Assembly (NCBI GenBank): GCA_024636675.1
Contig: JAGXGM010000036.1
Location: forward strand, 1-64,000
Length of the DNA stretch: 64,000 nucleotides
From: Hydrogenophilales bacterium
GTDB lineage: Bacteria; Pseudomonadota; Gammaproteobacteria; Burkholderiales; Thiobacillaceae
Direction: 5' to 3'
Shown here in pieces: positions 35,150 to 42,114 of the stretch; position 1 is the first letter of the stretch, and each line of letters begins with the position of its first letter. A program made the translations under genes and the position numbers. The notes under the pieces were generated by a model. The model was not told the origin of the DNA. It searched no databases and saw nothing but the letters and a program-made list of their open reading frames with translations.

Positions 35150-35593
35150 TCACTCTCCACGAACCAGCAACACAGGTGTGCTTGCCACGCGGACGACCCC
35201 TTCGGCGACGCTGCCGACAAACAGCCGGGCAAGCCCCTGACGACCATGCGTGCCGATGACGATCAGGTCAGCCGGCCAGGTCTCCGCATCGTTGGCAATG
35301 GCCTCGGGAATGCGCTGGGTCAGAGTGTCGAGCGTGATGAGATTTGATACGGTCGCGACCCCGGCGTCCATCGCCGTCATTTCCGAACGCTGCAGCAGCT
35401 CTTCTCCCGTTTTGATGCTTTTGGGCATATTGGCCTGCTTGGGAAACTCGGCGCCCTCGTTGAGGTTGGCGAGGTTGATCGCATGGACGATCCGCAGCTG
35501 CGCCCCGAGTTGCGTGGCGAGGCCGATTGCCGTCTGCAAGGCAAGTTCACTGGTCTGACTCCCATCTACTGCCACCAGAATGCGCTTGAACAT
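35150..35593 (-). CDS. Universal stress protein
   Basis: A 147-residue UspA-type protein: N-terminal [19 protein letters not shown] and the ATP-binding C-terminal pattern [25 protein letters not shown] with PVLLVRG. The G-2x-G-9x-G-S/T motif fits the ATP-binding class. Its ribosome binding site is AAAGGAGAC. The gene converges with the VOC gene, 71 bases apart, without a visible terminator. Confidence 0.93.
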   Translation of the reverse strand: MFKRILVAVDGSQTSELALQTAIGLATQLGAQLRIVHAINLANLNEGAEFPKQANMPKSIKTGEELLQRSEMTAMDAGVATVSNLITLDTLTQRIPEAIANDAETWPADLIVIGTHGRQGLARLFVGSVAEGVVRVASTPVLLVRGE

Positions 35594-35754
35594 GATGTCT
35601 CCTTTAAGTTTTCCATGACGAATGTCCTCTTTGGAATATAGACGGGACTTGGAAATGGATAAGCCCTGAGGGCTGAAAGAGCGTGAGACAAGGACGATCG
35701 ATGCGGCATGGCCTCGACCGCGCGGCCGACCTCATGCACCTGCCGCAAGGCTGG

Positions 35755-36324
35755 CTAGCCGGATTTCGCCGGGATGAACCTGAGCGCAACGCCGTTGTTG
35801 CACCAGCGTTGATTGGTCGGCGGCGGGCCATCGTCGAACACGTGACCCTGATGCCCGCCGCAGCGGATGCAGTGGTATTCGGTGCGCGGCAGGATCAGCT
35901 TGAAATCCTTTTTGGTACCGACATGATCGGGGATATGGGTGATGAAGCTGGGCCAGCCGGTGCCGCTGTCGAACTTCATGCGCGAAGTGAATAGCGGCAG
36001 GCTGCAGCCGGCACAGACGTAGACGCCCGGCCGTTTCTCGCGGTCGAGCGGACTGGAAAACGCGGGCTCGGTACCGTCTTCACGCAGCACGTCGAATTGC
36101 GCCGGGGTCAGGCTCTTTTTCCACTCGGCTTCGGATCTGCGCAACGGCTCGGTGGAGAGTGTCACATTTGCGTCCGGTACCAGCAGTGTTTTCCACTCGC
36201 GTCGCATCGCTTCAAGCTCCTGTTCGCTGGCCGTGGCTGCCGGCCGTGCCTTACTGTCGCAGGCCACGCCAGCAAAAGCCAAAGGCGTAACCACGAATGC
36301 GCCCAGAAAAGTTCGCCGTTCCAT
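35755..36324 (-). CDS. msrB: Exported methionine-R-sulfoxide reductase
   Basis: MsrB reduces methionine-R-sulfoxide in proteins. The 189-residue protein has an N-terminal signal that combines twin arginines (MERRTFLG) with a lipobox-like AGVAC, so it is probably a Tat-exported lipoprotein. The SelR domain has both zinc Cys pairs (CAGC and CIRCGGHQGH) and the catalytic Cys in NQRWCNNG. The start MERRTFLG is chosen over an upstream ATG because the signal begins there. The gene is divergent from msrA with 151 bases between, which contain a long palindrome. Confidence 0.93.
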   Translation of the reverse strand: MERRTFLGAFVVTPLAFAGVACDSKARPAATASEQELEAMRREWKTLLVPDANVTLSTEPLRRSEAEWKKSLTPAQFDVLREDGTEPAFSSPLDREKRPGVYVCAGCSLPLFTSRMKFDSGTGWPSFITHIPDHVGTKKDFKLILPRTEYHCIRCGGHQGHVFDDGPPPTNQRWCNNGVALRFIPAKSG

Positions 36325-36414
36325 GACAGGTCTCGCTTTCTTCGTTCGTCGGATAAAAGTACGACCGACCGGTTCGCACAAGATTCCATCCGCACCGGGA
36401 TTCCGCGCAACCTG

Positions 36415-36448
36415 TTGTGAAACCAAACCCTTTTTGTTTGGGTCACAA
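36415..36448. promoter_or_regulatory. Long imperfect palindrome in the msrB-msrA intergenic region
   Basis: TTGTGAAACCAAAC at 36415-36428 is followed, after a CCTTTTT loop, by GTTTGGGTCACAA at 36436-36448. The arms pair over 12 to 13 bases with one bulge. It lies 27 bases before the msrA start and between two divergent genes, so it may be an operator for a redox regulator or an mRNA hairpin in the msrA leader. Confidence 0.6.
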
Positions 36449-36475
36449 ATAATATTTTCATACGAGGAGCGCGTC

Positions 36476-37081
36476 ATGAAGCGAATCAGGCTATTTACCG
36501 TATTCCTGCTGGCGGCGCTGGTCATGCCGGGGATGGCAAGCGCCGCGAATGCCACGCTCGCCAAGGCCACCTTCGCGGGCGGTTGCTTCTGGTGCATGGA
36601 GCCGCCATTCGACAAGCTTGACGGGGTGGTCTCGACGACGTCCGGCTATATCGGCGGCGACACGAAAAATCCGACCTACGAGGCGGTATCCGCCGGCGGC
36701 ACCGGCCATGCCGAAGCGGTCGAGATTACCTACGACCCGGCCCGGATCAGCTATGCGAAATTGCTCGACGTGTTCTGGCGCAACATCGACCCGACCGTGC
36801 GCAACCGGCAATTCTGCGACGTTGGCGACCAGTACCGCAGCGCCATTTTTTATCACAACGCAGAACAGCGACGTCTCGCGGAACAGTCAAAAGCAGCACT
36901 TGAAAAGACGAAGCCGTTTCCCCAGCCGATCGTGACGGAAATCGTGCCGGCGAGCGCATTCACGCCAGCCGAGGCCTACCACCAGGACTACTATCAAAAG
37001 AACCCTCTGCGCTACAAGTTCTACCGCTATCGGTGCGGCCGGGACCAGCGTCTGGAGGCGTTGTGGGGAAAGCCGGAATAG
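36476..37081 (+). CDS. msrA: Exported methionine-S-sulfoxide reductase
   Basis: MsrA reduces methionine-S-sulfoxide. The 201-residue protein has a Sec signal peptide (MKRIRLFTVFLLAALVMPGMASA) and the catalytic motif AGGCFWCMEPPF, with GYIGG, GGTGHAEAVEITYDP and YHQDYYQKNP. One resolving Cys is near the end (RYRCGRDQ). The mature enzyme would work in the periplasm together with MsrB. The ribosome binding site CGAGGAGCG supports the ATG at 36476. The upstream intergenic region holds a palindrome. Confidence 0.94.
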   Translation: MKRIRLFTVFLLAALVMPGMASAANATLAKATFAGGCFWCMEPPFDKLDGVVSTTSGYIGGDTKNPTYEAVSAGGTGHAEAVEITYDPARISYAKLLDVFWRNIDPTVRNRQFCDVGDQYRSAIFYHNAEQRRLAEQSKAALEKTKPFPQPIVTEIVPASAFTPAEAYHQDYYQKNPLRYKFYRYRCGRDQRLEALWGKPE

Positions 37082-37173
37082 CGGACGGCTTGTTTTATCG
37101 TGAGGCCCGCTGGTAAACAGCGCCATGAAGCGGCCGCACGGATCGGCAGTCGTCAGCCTGGTTTGACAGGAGG

Positions 37174-37341
37174 CTAGCAGCCTGTCGGACTTGAAGAATC
37201 GAAGCGAAAATTCGGCTGGGCGAGGGCAGGTTTTGACGATTTCGCCGGGTAATAGTCGCTCTATTGCCCAAGAAAGCGGCGAAACATGAACCGGCCAGGC
37301 GGATTTGCAGCCGATTCCCTTCAAGTCCGACAGGCTGCTAG
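37174..37341. repeat. MITE-like element with perfect terminal inverted repeats
   Basis: A 168-base segment bounded by perfect 23-base inverted repeats (37174-37196 and 37319-37341). The core of each arm reads CAGCCTGTCGGACTTGAAG; the outermost four bases on both sides are CTAG, which may be a target duplication. Inside is an imperfect palindrome (GGGTAATAG at about 37247 against CTATTGCCC). There is no ORF. It lies between the convergent msrA and nucleotidyltransferase genes and supplies the stop codon of the latter. Confidence 0.82.
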
Positions 37342-38333
37342 ACAGCCACCTGGGCAACGCGCTCGTCAGTCCGGCTCACCGCATCCGCCAGGTCAAGGAA
37401 AGCCGTTCCCCCGAAAGAATCGTTGGCACTGAAGGCGTTGCCGTTTCCGGACAACAGCCTTGCCCGTTCAGCGACCCGAAGCGGCGTGCCGAGATCCGAC
37501 CAGCCGCAATGCGGCGCAGGAAGCACCTGCAAATCCGCTACCTGGAACTGCAGGACATGGCTGGAAAAATCGATTTCCGGGATCCGCCCGTACAAATGGC
37601 CCAGTGCCCACGATGGATTGGTGGGGTCGGCTATTTTCGCGGTCGCGGCGACGATTGCATGGGCGTTATCCGGAAAACGCATCTTGAACAGTTCCAGCAG
37701 GAGGCTGCCTGTTGCCGCAAAAATGCCGCTGTTCCACAGGCCGCCTTCCTGAATCAGCTTGCTCGCCACGCCGCGGGAGGGCTTCTCCACAAAATGCCGT
37801 ACCCCCTGCGCACGCTGTTGGTCCACCTTCTGCGGAATGATGTAGCCCAACTCAGGGTCGGCACCGTCAGGTTCGATCCCCAGCATGAAAATTTTCCCGG
37901 ATTGGGCCGACATTCTGGACAGCATGGCGGACATGGCCTGTATCAATCCGTCTTCGTCCAGCACGTGATGGTCGGCGGGAAGGAAGATCAGGCGTGCCTG
38001 GGGATCGCGTTTAAGGATGTATGCGATGGTAAGCAGCACGCCATTTCCCGTCCCGCGGTTGCGTGGCTGGACGATCAGGTTGTGGGGCTGTATTTCGTGG
38101 GGATGCTGTCCCCACCATTGCTCATGGCCCTTGGCCACCACCGCGCAGACCCGTTCCGCGGGAACGATGGCGCTTGCCCGCTTCAGCGCGAGTCCGAACA
38201 GCGACGGTCCGCCATGGAGCGAACAGAATTGCTTGGGGACATGCCTGCCCGCTTCGTCCGCCGTCAGCGACGCAAGCCGTTTGCCTTCGCCCGCCGCCAG
38301 CACCACGGCCCAAGTATGGTTGTTGTTCTGCAT
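37338..38333 (-). CDS. Sugar-phosphate nucleotidyltransferase (mannose-1-phosphate guanylyltransferase-like)
   Basis: A 331-residue protein with the nucleotidyltransferase start WAVVLAAGEGKRLASL, the PKQF motif near residue 34, RGTGNGVLLTIAY and LIFLPADHHV (metal-binding Asp). It most resembles ManC-type GDP-mannose pyrophosphorylases without the C-terminal isomerase domain. The usual GGSGTRL is AAGEGKRL here, so the nucleotide specificity is uncertain. The ATG at 38333 follows AAGGAG; a GTG lies directly upstream. The TAG stop is formed by the CTAG end of the inserted MITE-like element, so the original C-terminus may have been different. Confidence 0.82.
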   Translation of the reverse strand: MQNNNHTWAVVLAAGEGKRLASLTADEAGRHVPKQFCSLHGGPSLFGLALKRASAIVPAERVCAVVAKGHEQWWGQHPHEIQPHNLIVQPRNRGTGNGVLLTIAYILKRDPQARLIFLPADHHVLDEDGLIQAMSAMLSRMSAQSGKIFMLGIEPDGADPELGYIIPQKVDQQRAQGVRHFVEKPSRGVASKLIQEGGLWNSGIFAATGSLLLELFKMRFPDNAHAIVAATAKIADPTNPSWALGHLYGRIPEIDFSSHVLQFQVADLQVLPAPHCGWSDLGTPLRVAERARLLSGNGNAFSANDSFGGTAFLDLADAVSRTDERVAQVAV

Positions 38334-38441
38334 CACTTCACTCCTTGCTTATCCAATGAAACATTGGCTGAAACATTGGCTGGTCGGGGTTCATCTGTTC
38401 CGCCCCTTTTTCTCCCTGTTTCGACAAGCCCTCGCCAGGCA

Positions 38442-39404
38442 CTAATCGAGTGCGACTTCCTGGATGTGGGGTCCGCTGTTGCCGTTACGCTTGGCCCGAT
38501 AACAGGCCGCATCCGCCGCGGCCAGAATGCCGTTCAGGGTGTGCTTGTGCGTTTTGAAAATGGCAAGGCCGATGCTGACCCCCAGCCGATACGTCTTGCC
38601 GTCCCAGTTCAGGACATAGGATTCAACCGTCCGATGCAGTTGCTCCGCGCGCTGGCGCGCGTGCTCCGCCGGACAGTGCTCCAGCAGCAGGCCGAATTCA
38701 TCCCCGCCCAGGCGAGCCAGGCTGTCCCGGCCGCGCACCTGATCCTTGAGACGCGCGGCGATCTGGCGGATGGCGAGATCGCCCGCCGCATGACCGGCCG
38801 TATCGTTGACCGATTTGAAATTGTCCAGATCGAGATACATGAAGGCCTTCGGCTCGCTCTCGTCTTTTTCCTGCAACAGGCGCCACAAGCGCTTGACCAG
38901 TTCGGCGCGCCGCAACAGGCGCGTATGCTCATCGTGCATTGTCTGCATCACCAGCTTGTCGATGTACTGCTGCAGGCTGCTGGCATTGCGCAGCACGATC
39001 ATGAAGCCGCCCGTCGTTCCGGACCCGGTCGGAGTGGGCGCAACGCTGCACTGCACGGGAATGGCACCGGCGCCGTTGCGCACGAGCAGATGAAACGCCC
39101 CGGCGAACGGCGTGTGCGGGCCGCAGAGGTCGCCAATTGGAATGGCTTGCCGGGTCGCCCCGTCCTGCAGGGTAAGCACCTTGTCCAGGCTATGGCCGCG
39201 GACATTTTTCAGCGACAGCCCGAGCAACTGCTCCGCCGCCCGGTTCAGGTACGACAAGCGTGCTTCGCCATCAGTCATGACGAGCGCATCGGGGAAATGA
39301 TCGAATGCGTCCGAGAGAGGCATATCCCAAGCGCGAGCGTCCGTTGTCGAGCCCGTGAGAGCACTTGGCATAAAATAATTCCTGTTTCGGGGTGAATGAT
39401 TCAT
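38442..39404 (-). CDS. PAS-GGDEF diguanylate cyclase
   Basis: A protein of about 320 residues with an N-terminal PAS domain (DAFDHFPDALVMTDGEARLSY, LGLSLKNVRGHSLD) and a C-terminal GGDEF domain (FMYLDLDNFKSVND, RLGGDEFGLL). The active-site GGDEF is intact, and RGRD five residues before it is a product-inhibition I-site. It should make cyclic di-GMP under control of a signal sensed by PAS. An alternative start at 39371 (MPSALTG) has CAGGAATT upstream. No membrane helix is present. Confidence 0.9.
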   Translation of the reverse strand: MNHSPRNRNYFMPSALTGSTTDARAWDMPLSDAFDHFPDALVMTDGEARLSYLNRAAEQLLGLSLKNVRGHSLDKVLTLQDGATRQAIPIGDLCGPHTPFAGAFHLLVRNGAGAIPVQCSVAPTPTGSGTTGGFMIVLRNASSLQQYIDKLVMQTMHDEHTRLLRRAELVKRLWRLLQEKDESEPKAFMYLDLDNFKSVNDTAGHAAGDLAIRQIAARLKDQVRGRDSLARLGGDEFGLLLEHCPAEHARQRAEQLHRTVESYVLNWDGKTYRLGVSIGLAIFKTHKHTLNGILAAADAACYRAKRNGNSGPHIQEVALD

Positions 39405-39436
39405 TGCATTCTTTCTGTTGCGTTTGCATCCGGCCT

Positions 39437-39790
39437 TCAGGTGGCGATAACGCCGCTGAACAGGCCAACAGGCGGAGACAGGGCCTTCAAGGGAACACCG
39501 CTGCCCCAGTTTTTCATGCTGTCGACCAGGATCAGGGAAATGTCCTTGTGGCGGCTCACAAAGTTCAGTACAGCCTGACCGAGGCAACCCACTTGCCGGA
39601 ACAGGTGGCCACTCAGCCCTGCATATTTCAACCGGGCCAGAAAATCCGTCAGTGCCGGCGACAACGCGTTGTCTACGTCGATCAGCAGAACGCTGACCTT
39701 GAATCGCATCTCCGTGCAGTAATCGAAGACGGCATTGAGCACCGACCGGCTGGCCGAGTGGCCGTGCAGGGCAATCAGAATGCGGCTCAT
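39437..39790 (-). CDS. Short universal stress protein-like protein
   Basis: A 117-residue protein, MSRILIALHGHSASRSVLNAV, with the alpha/beta Usp fold and ISLILVDSMKNWG near the end. The G-2x-G-9x-G ATP motif is not present, so it may not bind ATP. AGGTGA supports the ATG at 39790. It lies 46 bases downstream of rpoS in the same direction and may be expressed with it. Confidence 0.7.
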   Translation of the reverse strand: MSRILIALHGHSASRSVLNAVFDYCTEMRFKVSVLLIDVDNALSPALTDFLARLKYAGLSGHLFRQVGCLGQAVLNFVSRHKDISLILVDSMKNWGSGVPLKALSPPVGLFSGVIAT

Positions 39791-39836
39791 GGCCTGGTCA
39801 CCTGTGGAGGGATATTCGCTGTCATGTCGCGGGGCA

Positions 39837-40805
39837 TCAGGACAGCCAGTTTTCTTTGTACACGCCCTTTTCCCTGAGTCCGATGGCCAGTTCTTTCTGT
39901 GCCTCCACCTGGATCTGCCGGACCCGCTCGCGGGTGACCTTGAGATCCTTGGCCAGCTCTTCCAGAGTGGCCATGTCATGGTTGTTCAGCCCGAAACGAC
40001 GTTCGATCACCCAGCGGTGCTTGTCGGAAAGCTTGCCCAGCCATTCCGTCATATAGCTTTCGAGCTCGGCCTGATACAGGCGCTCGTCGGGGGGCTCGCA
40101 ACGCTCGTCGGCGATGGCCTCACCCAGGCTCAGATCGGGATCGATGTCGAGTGGCGCGTCCAGCGGAACGGGCGACCGGTTCAACAACATGACCCTGCGC
40201 ACCGACTCCACGGATTTCCCCGTGAGCCTGGCGATCGCCTCCATCTCGCACCCGGGATCCGTCATTCCCTGCTTGTCCAGCTTGCTGCGGGCACGCAGGC
40301 AGACGTTGAGTTCCTTGACCACATGCACCGGCAGGCGAACAGTGCGCGACTGATTCATCAGGGCCCGCTCGACCGATTGCCGGATCCACCAGGTGGCGTA
40401 CGTCGACAGGCGGAAGCCGCGATCGGGATCGAATTTCTCCAGGGCGTGCATCAGCCCGAGGTTGCCTTCCTCGACCAGATCCAGCAGCGGCAGGCCGCGC
40501 CCCAGATAGCGCTTGGCGACATAGACGACGAGGCGGAGGTTGTGCGTGATCAGCACGTCCCGCGCTTCGATGTCACCGTCTTTCATGCGCCGGGCGTAAT
40601 CCTGTTCCTCGACCGCACTCAGAATGCGCAGGCGGCCGATGTCTTCAAAGTAGCGCTGGGTGATGTCATGGGCGTATGCATCATCGGCATGGCTCTCGGT
40701 TTCGGTCCCGCCGTCCCGGATTTCCACGGGATCGATGGCTTCTTCCGGAGCGCGATAGCCTGTTTCCGGATCACGCAAATCATTGGATAACTCATTGGGC
40801 CACAT
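39837..40805 (-). CDS. rpoS: RNA polymerase sigma factor RpoS
   Basis: A 322-residue stationary-phase/general stress sigma factor. Region 1.2 is at DDAYAHDITQRYFEDIG, region 2 at LVEEGNLGLMHALEKFD and FRLSTYATWWIRQSVERA, region 3 at LPVHVVKELN, and region 4 at TLEELAKDLKVTRERVRQIQVEA. The RLPVHVVKELN stretch and the short N-terminus distinguish RpoS from RpoD. GGAGGT precedes the ATG at 40805. The upstream small gene overlaps its start. Many genes in this window (Usp, trehalose, Msr, HPF) are of the kind RpoS controls in other proteobacteria, an inference only. Confidence 0.95.
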   Translation of the reverse strand: MWPNELSNDLRDPETGYRAPEEAIDPVEIRDGGTETESHADDAYAHDITQRYFEDIGRLRILSAVEEQDYARRMKDGDIEARDVLITHNLRLVVYVAKRYLGRGLPLLDLVEEGNLGLMHALEKFDPDRGFRLSTYATWWIRQSVERALMNQSRTVRLPVHVVKELNVCLRARSKLDKQGMTDPGCEMEAIARLTGKSVESVRRVMLLNRSPVPLDAPLDIDPDLSLGEAIADERCEPPDERLYQAELESYMTEWLGKLSDKHRWVIERRFGLNNHDMATLEELAKDLKVTRERVRQIQVEAQKELAIGLREKGVYKENWLS

Positions 40806-41079
40806 GCTGACCTCCAGTCTGGAATTTCCGTACAGGATGGGGACGCCCGGCAGAGGGCAGCTCGTATGCCTCGCTTGAACCCGAACGATGCTGTTCTTCC
40901 GGCGTGAGGGTCGATGTGGGCCAGATGGTCAGGTAAGCCCTCGCCACATCAAGGAAATGTCCGACGGTTGACGCATAGGAAGGCTGTGCGCGGATGATTT
41001 CCTGCTGTGTGCTGGCGTTTATCGTGACAGTTTCCGGCCACTTCATGCCCAGGAATGGGAATCTGCTTGGCTGCGTCAT
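40792..41079 (-). CDS. Small protein overlapping the rpoS start
   Basis: A 95-residue ORF of unknown function (MTQPSRFPFLGMKWPE). It has no membrane segment or known motif. The start has a fair ribosome binding site (AGAGGAAT), and the last 14 bases overlap the start of rpoS, so translation of the two could be coupled. Composition is less biased than in the surrounding genes. It may be a real leader gene or chance. Confidence 0.5.
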   Translation of the reverse strand: MTQPSRFPFLGMKWPETVTINASTQQEIIRAQPSYASTVGHFLDVARAYLTIWPTSTLTPEEQHRSGSSEAYELPSAGRPHPVRKFQTGGQHVAQ

Positions 41080-41511
41080 AGTTGTATTCCTCTTCTGTTA
41101 ATCGTTCCCATAACAGCCCGTCATAATGAGCTTCGACTTGCCCACTCGGACACCTATGGAATCGGGAGGTACAGAGTACTCATTGCAGGATTGCAGCGTC
41201 ATTGGCACAGACACTGAGTAAATCCACGTAGGAGATAGGGGGAATGTATTTATATGGCGTAGGGATTGTGCGCGGGACTGACTTTCCGCCTGGCCATTGC
41301 GGCAGGCTTGCCCGAGTATTGGGACAGGCTTGATGGCTTCGTGGGGGGACTGCTACGGTGAGGGTGCGGAAATCGGGGCGAGGCGCCCCTCCTGCAACAC
41401 CCGCGCGATCCATGGCATTGGCCCGGGGGCGAGCCTCCTGCCACCGCATGGAAGGCAGTAGGAGGGGCGCCCTCGCCCCGATTTTCGCACCGTCAAACCA
41501 GGATCAAACCC
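41080..41511. other. Intergenic region without a supported gene
   Basis: This 432-base stretch separates the small gene before rpoS from the FixJ-type regulator gene. It should hold the rpoS-side promoter. Its right half is an inverted repeat (see 41363-41491). Open frames of up to 89 codons here have no ribosome binding site and read through the repeat. Confidence 0.6.
41363..41491. repeat. Inverted repeat, about 30-base arms
   Basis: The left arm (41363-41394) begins GGTGCGGAAATCGGGGCGAG, and the right arm (41455-41491) is its reverse complement with one mismatch and short indels (GGGGCGCCCTCGCCCCGATT). The 60-base spacer has no gene. It lies directly downstream of the response regulator gene and could form a very stable RNA hairpin. 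It looks like a small dispersed repeat or MITE relic. Confidence 0.7.
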
Positions 41512-42114
41512 TCAGGCCATGCAGCAAGCGGCCATGTTGACCAGTTCAGCCATGTTGGCGGCGCCCATCTTGTGCATGACATGGGTACGGTGAACCTCCA
41601 CCGTGCGCGGGCTGATGCCCAGTTCCCGGGCGATCTCCTTGCTTGTGTGGCCGGACACCGCCAGCGTCATGCACTCCCGCTCGCGTGAAGTCAGGTTGGC
41701 ATAGCGCTGCTGGATGGCCTGGGTGCGGCCCTGTGTCTGGCGCCATTCCAGGTCCAGCGCCAGGGCCCGCTGCACCCGTTCGAGCAGTGCGGCGCCCTGA
41801 ATCGGCTTTTCCAGGAAATCCACGGCACCGGCCTGCACCGCCTGTACGGCCATGGGAATGTCGCCGTGTCCGGTGAGGAAGATGATGGGAATGCTCAGGC
41901 CGCGCGCGTTCAGTGCCGCCTGAACTTCAAGCCCGGTCATGCCCGGCATGGCCATGTCCAGCAGCAGGCAGCCCGGGCGGGTGGCCTCATAGGCCGCCAG
42001 AAACGCGGGGCCACCGGCATGGGCCTCCACCTGCAGGCCGGCCGTCTCAAGCAACTGGGCAAGCGCATCGCGCATCGCGTCGTCGTCGTCTACTACGAAT
42101 ACAGTTGGGTTCAT
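41512..42114 (-). CDS. FixJ/NarL-type two-component response regulator
   Basis: A 200-residue regulator: receiver domain (1-120) with the acidic pocket VVDDDDAM, phosphoacceptor Asp53 in LLLDMAMPGM and Lys in EKPIQ; LuxR-type helix-turn-helix (135-200) with LTSRERECMTLAVSGHTSKEIARELG. It is the partner of the kinase at 42111-45878, whose stop overlaps its start by four bases (ATGA). It should activate transcription when phosphorylated. The target genes are unknown. Confidence 0.94.
   Translation of the reverse strand: MNPTVFVVDDDDAMRDALAQLLETAGLQVEAHAGGPAFLAAYEATRPGCLLLDMAMPGMTGLEVQAALNARGLSIPIIFLTGHGDIPMAVQAVQAGAVDFLEKPIQGAALLERVQRALALDLEWRQTQGRTQAIQQRYANLTSRERECMTLAVSGHTSKEIARELGISPRTVEVHRTHVMHKMGAANMAELVNMAACCMA

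Noticed and set aside
37305-39395. 696-codon plus-strand frame across the nucleotidyltransferase and GGDEF genes
   Set aside because: It spans two opposite genes and part of the MITE-like element, without motif or ribosome binding site.
41180-41449. 89-codon minus-strand frame between the rpoS-side gene and the regulator
   Set aside because: It reads through the inverted repeat arm, has no ribosome binding site and no recognisable protein.
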